Positions 23,101 through 31,843 of a stretch of DNA of 64,000 nucleotides are shown here, piece after piece. The stretch covers positions 554,828 to 618,827 of the forward strand of contig CACVBU010000590.1 in assembly GCA_902728285.1 (NCBI GenBank), read 5' to 3'. Position 1 is the stretch's first letter, and every line of letters starts with the position of its first letter. Below the pieces are notes generated by a model, which saw only the letters and a list, made by a program, of their open reading frames with translations, had not been told where the DNA came from and did no database searches. Made by a program: the position numbers and the translations under genes. The stretch comes from Clytia hemisphaerica. Taxonomy: Eukaryota; Cnidaria; Hydrozoa; Leptothecata; Clytiidae.

Positions 23101-26100
23101 TTTTGATAAAAAGCTGGTAACAGAAGGACAAACGGACAGACGAGCGGACAAGGGTTAGTTTATAGGACTACCTTAGGGTAGGTCTAAAAATAAAAGCAAC
23201 CATGTATCCTTGTTAAGTAAAAACAATTTAGCCTACGTTATGTTTGTTAAAACATCTCACCTTTCTGATGTAAGAGAGCTCGTTAATGGAGCCAAGCATT
23301 TGTTCTAAAATGGAACAATAAAAAATAAAGAATATAGATGTGTGATTACACAGACTGAAAAGTTCAATATTGACTTTTAAAACTATCTATTATTCAAAAG
23401 TTTTAATCTGTAACTATACCATTCTGCAATATCTAAATGTTAAAATTTTCTAATGATCTGCAGAGGTCCGAGTCTAAAACAGTCTAAATAAATTGATTGA
23501 CTTAAAGGAAACTAAAACTGACTACTTCTCTTACCATTTTTCTCCATACCATGTTTTCTTCGGAATCATAATAGTCATACCTGTTAAAACAATCAACCGA
23601 TAACTATTCAAAATTCATATCTATAAACTGGCAAATTTGCGCAACACCCAGCAACACCACATTAAGCTAAACTTTACCAATTTTCTGTAACTTAGAGGCC
23701 TATCATGTAGTAGTTGAGCCATTGGTTTCCAGGCCTTGTGAATAAAAAATTGGTTTCCCAGCCTTGTGAGTAAAGACTTCAAGGAATATAATAAAAAGCC
23801 ACAAATGTGTCTTGCCACGCGATTTAGATAACATTCATGTTCGGCTAGGTTCGGCCTTTTTGTTCTTCGTCCAACTCGCCCAAGAACAACCAAGAATGAC
23901 TTAGATCGTCCAAGATTGGACTGGGTCGGTTAAGTTTGGCCTTACTTTTTTATAATCCATTTTATGAAAGATCGAGTCCAAACCAGGCTGATCTACGAAG
24001 CCGAAAAATATCAAAACAACATTTGGGCGCCAAGTCAGAAAAAGAAGACATTCCATTGCGAATCATTGCAAAATCGAATTTTTCTGTTTTTTCAATAGTT
24101 ATAAACTTGAAAGAAAATGTTGTTGTGTTTTTTTTTTCATAACAAAGTTTTTTACTTTATTTTGTCCAGTCGAGTGGTAAAACTGGATGACTAACAACAG
24201 TTGTAGTAACAGTTGTAATTATTCCTCGTGTTGTTTGTCTTAGTTTTCAGGTTTTCTTTTAGCAATTTTGTTTAACGAAACAAAATATTTTCTTTTGGTG
24301 GTGGAAATTATTAAAGATTGTTTGGAAGAAAGAAATGAATCGATGATTCATAATCAGGTAGGACAGATTCAGACAACCGGATGTAAGCATTTTTCTTTTT
24401 GAAACTAAGTGGATAACTCTACGCTTATAACACCCTCTTGCCTGAAACCTCTAAATTTCCATTCATAGTTTATGATTTTGAAAGGATTATTTTTTTGTGA
24501 GGAAAGGTTTGTTTCTTTTTTGAACAAACCATAGGCTGATCCTAAAAAGATAAATGTTTCCCGTCCACCAGCCAACTTACCGGATTTCCGTTCCTTGCTC
24601 AATATCTTGGGATGCGACAAGATAAAGACGAACTTTTTGATCCACTATCTGTCTTTTCATTATTGCATTGGCTAGGAACTTTGGTGAATCGTTGATATAT
24701 TTTCCGTAGCCTTCCATCAATGTTGCATCCAAACTGAAGAGAGAAATTGTTGAACTCAAACTAATATCACTAGTCTCATTCAAATTAAAATCAAATCAAA
24801 TCTGAATCTAAATCTAAATTTTTTTCTTAGACCAGACCAAATTGACTAGTTGTTTTTGACCTTAGAATAAAAAAAAATTAAGCTCATTTGGCAGCACCTA
24901 TTTAACTGACTACCTTATTAAGGTAAGTTTTTAACAACACTTACCTTATGGTATTTATTTTTGCGTGTTAGAAATTTTCGATTTCGAAATTTCAAAATGA
25001 CTGATTTAGCTATTCAAGCTAAATCAGTCATTTTCTTGCTTTATTCCCACTTTTTGAAAATGCCTTTCGCAAAATTTAATACACGCAAAAGTTTCCAGAA
25101 ACTGGCAATCGTGAAATTTAATACACGCAAAACACATTTCCTCAAAAAAATTTGTTTGTAACATGCGAAAATAAATACCATTAAAGGTAAGACCAAAAGG
25201 GTACAAAACTAGCTTTTTTAAATTGCTAATATGAAAGTAAGACACCTGTATCATTATCTTACCATCGTAATTTCCCATCGATGTCTGAAACACCATCATA
25301 AATAAAACATCCATGTCCATCTCTTTCATAATTTATCCGTCTTTCATCAGCTTCTTCGATAGAAACCAGTTCACCTGTCAATATAACAAAACGTAAATAA
25401 TCGCACAATGTTTTCGAACCTTTTGTTAATTGTTTTAAACGTTCATTGCAATGCCAAGACCAAAAAAGTTACAATGCTTTAGCTTCACTTCGTAGTAAAA
25501 AGATTGGAAAGTACAGCCTGTGTTTAAAATGTAGACACTATAATACAGTGACTGGAAAAGTATATTGCTAATGTAGACACTTAAATACAGTACTGTAGTC
25601 ACATAAATACAGTGACTGGAAAAGCGTATTGCTGAATCAGAGTACATGTTACATACACATACGATAAGATTGACTTTAAGAGCCTTTAATCTTCAAATTC
25701 TTCAAGGTGTGATACCTTGATGTCTCAGATTTTGCTAAAATTTTGACCAAATGACCCTTTTAGTTAGAAAAGACAATCCTGAAAAAATCAGCTTCATAGC
25801 TTAAGTGGTTTTTGAGATGACTCCTTGATTTTGGAATACGGAACAAAATTTCATACCAAAAAAATACAATTTCTGTGGGGAAGAAAATTTGGAAGTGAAA
25901 AGAAATTGATTGGAGACAAATGAAGGTCTGTTTCTTTCCAATACATCAGAACTTTTTGCTGGGAATCGGAAAAATAAAAAGTGGGTTACCAAAAATTTCT
26001 TGAAAATTTGCTAGCACACTCTTAAGGGGGCCCAAAAATTGAAGAATCGAAGCGAAATGCATATTTACAGCAAAATTGAAGGTCTACAACAAACTTTTAG

Positions 26101-27692
26101 TGCTCCATTTCTTAGGGTTGTCTAATGGGTGGAATATTTCACTAAAATCTGAATTTTGGAATTTCTACCTAATTGCATGGTTCAGAAAATGACAGAAAAA
26201 TGCAGCTAAGTTGGGTTTGTGTCTTTTCTTACCAAAAGGGTCATTTGGTCAAAATTTCATCAAAATCTGAGGGGGGGGGTACAGAGGCAGGGTACTAACC
26301 CATAGGGTACTAACTTGATTTTTTACTAAAATTTTGTTAAATTTTACAGATTAGACCAAGAGAGGGGTACTCTTGTTAATTTTTCAGACTGAAAATTGAC
26401 AGATAATTCAAGCAAACTATCAATGATGGAGTCAGAAGCTTTTGTCCTTTGATTTTCATCACACACTTCTTGACCATTTTGGAAGTTTTGTCTTCAAAAA
26501 AATCAAAAAATTTGTCAAAAGAGTAAAAAAAATTTGTCGATTAAAAAAATTTCAAATCAAAAGAATTAATAATTGAAAAGTCAAAATATTACAACAAATT
26601 ACTTTTTTTATTGAAAAACAGCAAAATTCTGTGAAAAAGTACCCAAAAAATAGTATCCTGTACTTGCTTGCAGTACCCTGTGTCTGTACCCCCCTGGACA
26701 TTAAGGTATCCTGAAGTAGACTCTAAGAAAAAATGGCTCTTAATACAGAAAAAAACTAGATTTTAGAAGCAAAGCTATTTTTAGTTAAATAATCTATGAC
26801 AGACCTAATCTATGACAGACCTTGTGCAACAAATCCGAAAATTATCTAAGAAACAAACATAAATATTTGAACAACTGACTGACTTGATTGCTTTAGCTAA
26901 AAACTGAAGATATACCTTTATATTCTAGGATGATATCTTGTTTCCCTATTGGAAACTTAAAAAAGGAAACAGGAGTACAGCACCATTAAGATAAATTTAA
27001 GATGAGAACAATAGAACGTTTTTGTATAAAATGACAATTGAGAAGGTGTGGAAGTTACATTATTCTATTGCTAAAAAAAGGAAATGCAGTTGCTCATAAT
27101 ACATACGTTTTTGGAATAAGAAATGTCTCAGGAACACTCATCAGAGACAGGAGAATCAGTAGGAAGTAATTTTAATGATTGTAATTAAATTTTTGAATTT
27201 CTACACAGCTTTTTCTTTATAAGTTTTTGACTATATGGATCAAAATTTCTGATTTTAACTGCCGAAATTGCTAACCGGACTGGCTCAACTTCAATTTATT
27301 CAAATAAATTATTCAAAGGCCCAATTGTAAATTTTAGCAAAAGATCTTGATATTGGACCTCAGAAATTAAAATTATCAACAAAAAAATGAAAAACACCCA
27401 CAAAATTTCAGTCAAATCGGACTATTTTTATTTAAGTCTACAGGCTGCCCCCAAAGTTTTCAGCTAGGTTTTAGTGCTAAAACTCATCCCCAAGTCCCCA
27501 AAATGAAAATTTTGAAAAAATGAAAAAACAACCCCAGGTATTCACCCAAATAAAAAGTGTGCAAAATCTCAGGCACCTGAGAGCAATGACTTAAAGCAAA
27601 CTTACCAACATAATCATTGATAAAGAGTTTCTCAAAACATTCATCTTCCTTTCGATTGAGCAGAAAACGCAACTGTGTATTCTTTCTTGTTC
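7142..27692 (-). CDS. SET - heptad repeat - zinc finger - tyrosine recombinase - Myb/SANT fusion gene
   Basis: At least 16 exons: 27692-27606, 26955-26916, 25374-25263, 24733-24581, 23580-23535, 23304-23261 (end +/-1), 23027-22934, 22191-22126, 21106-20424, 18553-17165, 16875-16379, 14732-14660, 11762-11586 (acceptor uncertain), 8586-8506, 8153-8052, 7275-7142. Every junction has AG/GT borders. Phases agree throughout except where one base is missing (20424-21106 and 17165-18553) and where one small SET exon between 27606 and 26955 was not found. The product is roughly 1,250 residues; the 5' end and start codon are unknown. From its domains it should be nuclear: a lysine methyltransferase-like domain joined to a DNA-binding and strand-transfer fold and a Myb-like domain. 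From memory, fish and invertebrate genomes hold multicopy KMT5A-like proteins with recombinase-like C-termini; this arrangement looks akin to them but was not checked. It may be a domesticated or mobile Crypton-type gene, or a recent pseudogene. Confidence 0.78.
7320..7975. repeat. Dispersed repeat with TTTCCGG...TTTTCGGCCGG units
   Basis: Four diverged modules (near 7330, 7500, 7640, 7800), each with TTTCCGG.ATTTTC.GCCGG followed by TTGGGCATTGCTAACACGC-like text. It ends in ACGAACGGACGAAC and GGACCTCCGAGGTAGGCCC. The stretch 7500-7725 has a diverged copy at 18945-19185, and its end resembles 23130-23190. It lies just beyond the 3' end of the SET-recombinase gene. Confidence 0.65.
8506..8586 (-). 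CDS. Acidic exon (Asp/Glu run)
   Basis: 81 bp in phase 1, encoding ETDGEEFRPDEDEDEEEDE and ending ESVIK. Acceptor TTAATTTCAG, donor TAAAG|GTTCAG. Such acidic runs often precede a Myb/SANT domain in chromatin proteins. On the plus strand the same DNA reads as a serine run, which is a shadow. Confidence 0.65.
10606..10859. mobile_element. TA-flanked MITE, TACCTTAAGG family
   Basis: Ends TACCCTTAGGGAAGAAATCT and AGATTTCTTCCCTGAAGGTA are near-perfect reverse complements. Inside are repeated CGCGAAATTAAATTCC motifs. Confidence 0.75.
11132..11407. mobile_element. TA-flanked MITE, TACTCTTAGG family copy 3
   Basis: Begins TACTCTCGGGTACTTAATAG and ends CTATTAGGTACCCGAGAGTA. It shares the C-tract and TTATTAATTTTTCGAAAATT interior with the copy at 5554. 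Confidence 0.75.
11586..11762 (-). CDS. Charged helical exon downstream of the recombinase
   Basis: Encodes EVCKNKQIKLETNGYPIVIR, then DLMIEISSLSNSLKSFSYVL and a basic end IEKKKKLRVK. Donor AAAAG|GTAGGG, phase 1. The 5' border is uncertain: the phase-correct acceptor is CTGAAG|AG at 11763, whereas a stronger-looking ATGCAG lies a few bases upstream in the wrong phase. A transposon begins only about 15 bp upstream and may have replaced the original polypyrimidine tract. Confidence 0.5.
11886..13560. mobile_element. Nested hAT-like non-autonomous element with CGGTAT repeats
   Basis: Both ends carry a G/C run followed inward by GGTTTCA and arrays of ACGGTATGACGGTATT and CGGTATCGGTAT motifs, inverted at the two ends. 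TTTCAAGG flanks both sides and could be an 8-bp target duplication, though the host element itself repeats that motif. Subterminal short repeats of this sort are typical of hAT elements. Internal inverted repeats occur at 13016-13047 and 13152-13190. Confidence 0.55.
14139..14410. mobile_element. Partial TACCTTAAGG-family element
   Basis: Left end TACCTTAAGGAAACTTTTTT followed by repeated GGCGGGAACTAATTTTGGCG, as in the full copy at 19437. The right terminus is missing. Confidence 0.55.
14660..14732 (-). CDS. Lysine/alanine/glutamine linker exon
   Basis: 73 bp encoding AGISNFKQTAAKQTAAKQTR then ELQT. It begins in phase 0 after the recombinase exon (acceptor ttctcctag) and ends in phase 1 (donor ACAG|GTATTG). 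The composition suggests a charged helix. Confidence 0.6.
15158..15690. mobile_element. 533-bp inverted-repeat element
   Basis: GGGCCTGGTTTTTTCATGTC at the left and GACATGAAAAAACCAGGCCC at the right are exact reverse complements. Inward of both lie ACACTGAAAACAC/GTGTTTGCAGTGTTT motifs. The open frames inside it have no recognisable product. Confidence 0.75.
16379..16875 (-). CDS. Tyrosine-recombinase catalytic exon (Crypton-like)
   Basis: Joined to the previous exon it reads NARRGGEPSRGEW, equivalent to the GLRRGEL arginine box of tyrosine recombinases. Then come VTYQTGKGKDHLVPVIFP (beta-hairpin with the catalytic lysine), NLYLFPSTQ, TRNRHRVASILA (the H-x-x-R-H box, with Thr at the usual His position and Arg kept) and FKHFGHSEEINEGIYQ (the GH and the tyrosine nucleophile). 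So Arg, Lys, Arg, His and Tyr positions are all present; only the first His is replaced. Acceptor CTTTAG, donor CAAG|GTAGTT. The ARRGGEPSR...GHSE.IN..IYQ pattern is one I associate with a multicopy uncharacterised family in corals and molluscs. Strand-transfer ability is untested. Confidence 0.82.
17165..18553 (-). CDS. Zinc-finger and recombinase N-terminal exon
   Basis: It opens with an acidic region, then a basic stretch (KGKKENKPASRKKSKRP), then a C-x2-C-x11-H-x4-H finger (CIFCKNLKPQSRLKRH..). A second motif, MCAGCK followed by GFIAKSFKSRHQCP, gives C-x2-C-x11-H-x-C but crosses two frames. One G is missing near 18001, and the exon is correspondingly 1389 bp where phases need 1390. The second frame continues for about 270 residues (TDKIILMVGEQSYTAIKRKK, YVVMFLKVLTGFENDLFGDA, KPVNLPKEEDV) and ends ATVTCLIMFNARRG at the donor CGAG|GTTTGT. 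This helical part is the core-binding region expected in front of a tyrosine-recombinase catalytic domain; the ARRG brings in the first catalytic arginine. Confidence 0.8.
18940..19195. repeat. Diverged copy of the 7500-7725 repeat
   Basis: Shares the order TTTTCGGCCG, CGTCACATTTTAG, AATATAAAGTGCAGCTC-like text, GATTCAAGAAAA and GGCTTCAAAAATCAGTTTTT with 7500-7725. It lies in the intron between the repeat exon and the zinc-finger exon. Confidence 0.65.
19437..19708. mobile_element. TA-flanked MITE, TACCTTAAGG family, full copy
   Basis: Starts TACCTTAAGGGAACTTTTTT and ends AGTTCCTTTAAGGTA. Subterminal GGCGGGAACTAATTTTGGCG occurs several times. It lies in an intron of the large gene. Confidence 0.78.
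20424..21106 (-). CDS. Heptad tandem-repeat exon (NPDQI[S/T/N]Q)
   Basis: A single exon made mostly of about 24 copies of a 21-bp unit encoding NPDQISQ, NPDQITQ or NPDQINQ. It enters through TLKPNES, SQTPNQS, TQNLNQR, TLNTDQR and TWNVAQG, so the units are older and more diverged at the N-terminal side and nearly identical toward the C-terminal side. The acceptor is AAATTTCAG and the donor ACAG|GTAACA. Length is 683 bp where 684 is needed for phase 0 to 0. The last unit has ATCGGAT in place of ATCTGGAT on the plus strand (near 20455); restoring that base puts the exon end in frame with the next exon. The 21-bp unit is open in most of the six frames, so other frames reading SESRSNL or DLIWIL are shadows. 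Confidence 0.7.
22126..23304 (-). CDS. Acidic linker exons between SET and repeat
   Basis: Three short exons: 23304-23261, 23027-22934 and 22191-22126. They encode NKCLAPLTSSLTSER, IEVDIMESIPEDDLSDAESV then VFEYNSGVHFC, and MEISDNSDYGDDADGLIGL. They are rich in Asp, Glu and Ser with no folded domain I recognise. Splice sites are good (cattttag, aatttcag, ctgtaacag; donors GTGAGA, GTATGT, GTATGT) and the phases chain without a break from the SET exons to the repeat exon. Confidence 0.7.
23535..26955 (-). CDS. SET domain exons (KMT5A-like)
   Basis: Four exons: 26955-26916 (only 40 bp), 25374-25263, 24733-24581 and 23580-23535. Joined, they read FPIGKQDIILEYKGELVSIE, then EEADERRINYERDGHG, CFIYDGVSDIDGKLRCLDAT, EGYGKYINDSPKFLANAI, LYLVASQDIEQGTEIRYDYY and a final VWRKM. 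These match SET landmarks in order: the EYxGELI strand, the CIDAT strand, the INHSxxxN cofactor-binding loop (here YINDSPKFLAN) and the GxEIxYDY catalytic tyrosine motif. W-R at the end recalls the PWR end of fish KMT5A-like proteins. The phases of all four exons agree (1, 2, 2, then 0). Histidine of the NHS motif is aspartate here, as in some KMT5A-like proteins. Whether it is catalytically active is unknown. Confidence 0.85.
24942..25189. mobile_element. TA-flanked MITE, TACCTTAAGG family
   Basis: Starts TACCTTATGGTATTTATTTT and ends AAAATAAATACCATTAAAGG then TA. An internal inverted repeat AATGACTGATTTAGC / GCTAAATCAGTCATT lies near 24996-25034. It is intronic, between two SET exons. Confidence 0.75.
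26271..26694. mobile_element. G-run inverted-repeat element, hAT-like
   Basis: Left GGGGGTACAGAGGCAGGGTACT and right AGTACCCTGTGTCTGTACCC are inverted. The G/C runs at the ends recall the CAGGGG start of hAT elements. No clear 8-bp duplication. Confidence 0.55.
27606..27692 (-). CDS. Exon preceding the SET domain
   Basis: 87 bp in phase 1, encoding ...TRKNTQLRFLLNRKEDE then CFEKLFINDYV. The acceptor is tttcacag and the donor GTTG|GTAAG. The F..LFI...V segment sits where KMT5A-like proteins lead into the GRGVFA motif of the SET domain. The GRGVFA part itself should be in the next exon, which I could not find between 26956 and 27605. This is the most 5' exon I can support. Confidence 0.55.
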
Positions 27693-27889
27693 CTGTGAAA
27701 ACCAAAGAAAGAGTAAAACATTTCTTTTTCTCCAATTTTGCTTCAATGTCAAGTTTGCAACCAACAGTATATGAAAAATATTGTTCTATAATTTAAATAT
27801 GGAATAGAACCCTTAAACTTTGTACTAAAAGATGAAACTATAAAAAATGAAACAGATAAAAAAATTCACTCCATTAAGAATTAGTGAAT

Positions 27890-30800
27890 AAGGTGGTCTC
27901 TGTATGTCCTTGCGGACACGGCCACCATTGTTTTTTCAGGAAAAAGAAAAAACAAAATAAAGAAACAACAAACAACTGGTTCCATTGTGATGTGATGCTT
28001 TAACTGGCTCGGGACGAGGTGCTGACCGGACACGCCCTTAAACCTACGGTCGAACAATTCGTACCAAATAAAAAGATTTGAACCCCAAATGAATCAGTTT
28101 CACCACTGGAAAATTGGAACAATCAATGTTCGAACTGCTTCGGATGACCAAAAACTTGAAAAATGTATTGAGGAAATCCACAATGCAGGACTCAGCATAT
28201 GTGCACTGCAAGAAACAAGGAGACTTGGAAAAGGCTCGGGTATTATTTCAAGTACAATCGAAAATATAACTAACGATTACGAAATTCATTGGAGCGGTCA
28301 TTTGCACAAACGAACTCACGGTGTAAGCATCGCAATCAAAGTTGACCCCAATATAGAAATTATCGAAGTTACCCCCATTAACGCAAGATTAATCATTCTT
28401 GATGTAAATGTATATGGTTGTTATTTGAAAGTTATAGGATGTTATGCTCCCACAGAAGAGGACAGTGAATCAGCTAAAACAAGCTTTTACAACCTCTTAC
28501 AAAAACATGTTAGAGCCACCCAAGAGAATCAAAAAGTTATCTGCCTTGGGGACTTCAACGCCACCTCGTCTGCGTTTTGGTACAACTCTTCACTCCGAGA
28601 AAATTCAGTCATCCCCGATCTGGTAGTAAATAATAATGGTGAACGTTTCCACGAATTTTTCAACACGTGCCATCTATCTGTCTTAAATACATGGTATAAT
28701 TACAAACGCTGTCGTCGTGTCACATGGTACTCACCTGATGGTGTCACTCAAAAAGTGTACGATTTCGTTCTTATCGATAGCTGGTTACGTCAGTACGCGA
28801 AAAACTGCCGGGTTTACCGAAGTTTTGATTTTGATAGCGATCATCGTCTTGTAATCGCAACCCTTGACACACCATGTACCAAACAGGCCAGATATAGGAT
28901 CAGGAAACGAAAGTCTGGTTGCACTAAATTCGACATGAACTCTTTTTAAAAAAATGGAAACGTAAAAGATAACTTTATTGAAACTACTACCGCAAACATG
29001 AATTCGAAACCTACAATTAACGAAAATAATGAATTTATTAATAATCATCTAGTCGAATCCATTGCATCTGCTGCTGAACAAACAATACCCAAGATCCTCA
29101 ACAATTTACAATCCAAACTCTGGCACAATGACCAAAAACTCTCTGGACTATATGAACAAAAATCCACACTGTTTACGAGAAACGCCGATCCCAAAGAATT
29201 AATAAAGTCCGTAAGAAAATACGATTGGAGCAGATAACCTAAAAAATGAACACTTTAGAGCAGAAGCTGAAAGAATAGAATCAATTGCGTAGAGAGAGAA
29301 CTTCAAAAATTATTTCAACGTGCCAAGCAACAGGATACAACGCTTAAATCGATTCCCAATTCGTGCCCTAAAGAAAAATTGAAAAACCACTTCAAAACGC
29401 ACTTTAATCCTCCAGACCCATCCATCTCGAGAACCCCTGAGGAGTTCACCACCAACATACCAGTGTTTGTAGAACAACTTCAACAGATATCACGTACTGT
29501 TATGATTAATGATGAACCCCCAACCCTAAATAAAATTGAACTGTACATAAATAAATTGAAATCAAACAAAGCTTCGAACGATGTAGAGGCTGAATTCCTT
29601 AAATCATTGAACAGTCCAGTTATGTTAGAATTAATTCATCGCTTAGCGTCTAACCTATGGGAAAATATGGACATTCCCCATGCATGGGGAAACTCAAAGC
29701 TCCGCACCTTGTGGAAAGGTAAAGGATCGAAAAACGACCCTGCCAAATATCGGTTCCACTGTGTGCAAAATTGTTGTCAACATTATTCTAGACCGTTTGC
29801 GCCCATGGTATGAAGTTCAGCTATCTGAAGAGCAAAACGGTTTTCGAAAGGATCGAGGCACCACTGATGGCATTTATTCGATTAAGAGAGTCCAGCAGAT
29901 TGCTCATCGTAAGAAGCAGCCTCTCTACCTTCTTTTCATTGATCTAACCGCCGCCTTTGACCACATTCCCAGAAAGTGGCTCTTTGATTCAATTAAACTA
30001 CGTTTTACGGAAAACAACCCACCTCAACTTCTAAATATCCTCGAGAAATTATACGAGAACACAAGTTTAACATTCGAAGGCGAAACCTTCCAAACAACGT
30101 CTGGAGTTCTACAGGGCGGTCCCGAAAGTTCTTTCTTGTTTAATTTGTTTATAGACTTTGTTATGCGTGTTTTTATTGAAAAATCTGAGGGAATCAACTT
30201 CTTTGATCATAAGTATCAAATTAACCCGTTTAGTTTTACAAGGGAAGAAAAATACATATTAAGGAGACATCACACTGATTTGAATGGCTCCTCTGATTTT
30301 GCCTGGTGTGGGTATGCAGACGATCTAGTTTTATTTCTCGTCAACCTGGTCAGTCTTCAAGATACCGCCAACCTGTTAGATGAGGTGTTCCAAAATTTTG
30401 GCCTCACTATCAACAAAAGTAAAACTGAAACAATGATTTTAAATCACGACATCTTAGGAGTTGATGAATATCCAAAGTCAATCGTGTCTATAAACGATAC
30501 ACCTCTTAACAATGTTCCGAAATTCAAATATCTCGGCTGCTATATCGATTACCTTGACCCCAACACTGGAGACGCGGAAATCAATCACAGAATCCAAATG
30601 GCAAGTGTCAAGTTCTCTCAAATGTCAAATCTACTCCAAAATTTTCACATCAATCTAAAAACTCGCGTAAAGTTTCTGAATAGCTTTATACGTAGCAGAT
30701 TAACCTACTCGTGCCAGAACTGGAACATCAACCAGAAGCAATTTGATCGAATCGATACCGCTTACCGTACATTCCTCAGACGAATGGTAAGGAATGGTAT

Positions 30801-31280
30801 GAAACATGTCAATGAAAAGGAAAATGATTTTCGCATGGTTATTAGTAATGCTCGTTTGTTGGAAATTTGTGGTACGAAAGATGTGAGTTTGTTTATCAAA
30901 AGTCAACAATCGAAATATATTGCTCATGTTATTCGTATGTGTATTGATAGAAATGTTAAACGTCTTACATTCAATGATGATAAATATACTCGAAAAGGTC
31001 GACCAGTCAAGTCGCTTTTGGAATGCGTTATGGTTAATGAAAATGTGAGTGTTGATGGTTTTTGCAACCTTGCATTGCAAAGAAAGAAATGATACGATGA
31101 TATAATAGTTTTTCTTTTTGTAGTAGTGAAGCTGGCCTATCCAGGTTCAATTTATTATTTGAAGAATTCGGTGTGGGTTTGGAACCGACGTCAAACGACG
31201 TTGGTACAGGCCCACACCCTATTCAACCTAGCAATAGGGAATAGTAAAATTTTATATTTATATATATATATTGTTTGTTT
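27890..31280 (+). pseudogene. RTE-like non-LTR retrotransposon, decayed
   Basis: Inserted antisense to, and 5' of, the SET exons. Residues from 28107 encode an endonuclease/exonuclease/phosphatase domain: IGTINVRTAS, ALQETRRLGKGSG (catalytic Glu), VICLGDFNAT and FDSDHRLVIATL. In-frame stops follow at 28947 and 29235. A frameshift near 29750 links SNKASNDVEAEFLKS to the reverse transcriptase, which runs to 31092: LLFIDLTAAFDHIP (motif A), SGVLQGGPESSFLFNLFIDF (motif B), WCGYADDLVLF (motif C), LTINKSKTETM, KFKYLGCYID. It ends LRRMVRNG...RKGRPVKSLLECV. Order and endonuclease sequence fit the RTE clade; the clade call is from motif memory. The 5' untranslated part has a GGTGGTC...GGCCACC hairpin near 27902. 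Confidence 0.85.
31170..31218 (+). repeat. 3' hairpin of the LINE
   Basis: GGTGTGGG at 31170 pairs with CCCACACC at 31211, with GACGTCAAACGACGT in between able to form a second stem. It lies between the reverse transcriptase stop and the (TA)n tail, where a structured RNA could be recognised by the element's own reverse transcriptase. Confidence 0.55.
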
Positions 31281-31843
31281 GACCTTTTTATAGAAAAACA
31301 GGAGTTAATAAACAGAATAGAAAGTAGTAAAACTTAACATGGTTTCAGCCCCCCTCCCCCAGATTTTAAAAGGCACCTAGGCCAAGTCAGAGGTTGGGGC
31401 CTAAAATTCAAAAAATCTATGGGGTTAGTTGCTTTGATAGTGGCTATTTTCTAATTAGTTGTACATTTGGGACACAGATTGTGATGTTGGAACTTTCAAG
31501 CCTATAGTTTCTCAAATTTGTTTTCCTTTCCAGCTTGTTTTTTTTTATTCTGCTGACATTTTTAATAGCATAACAACAAAGCTTTTTTTAACAGGGTGCT
31601 TACGTGGGTGCGCTTCTCGAGATGGGAGGAAAGATAACCTAGGGGTGATTCAAAATCATTGAGATTTCGGAAATGCCAGAGAACAAAATGCATACAAAAA
31701 ATCTCATTATTTTGGTTAGCAGATTTTTTGCCATTGACAATTTAAACAAAGAGTTTCTATGGTTAATATTATCCAGAATAAATCTTGAGAGAAACAGCAT
31801 GAAACTAATCCTTACTTGAGGGTGTTTTGTTTTCCATGGGTTT
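31281..31843. other. No gene recognised
   Basis: Stretch between the LINE tail and the 3' end of the receptor gene. The missing 5' exons of the SET-recombinase gene could lie here or further on, but none could be framed. Confidence 0.4.
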
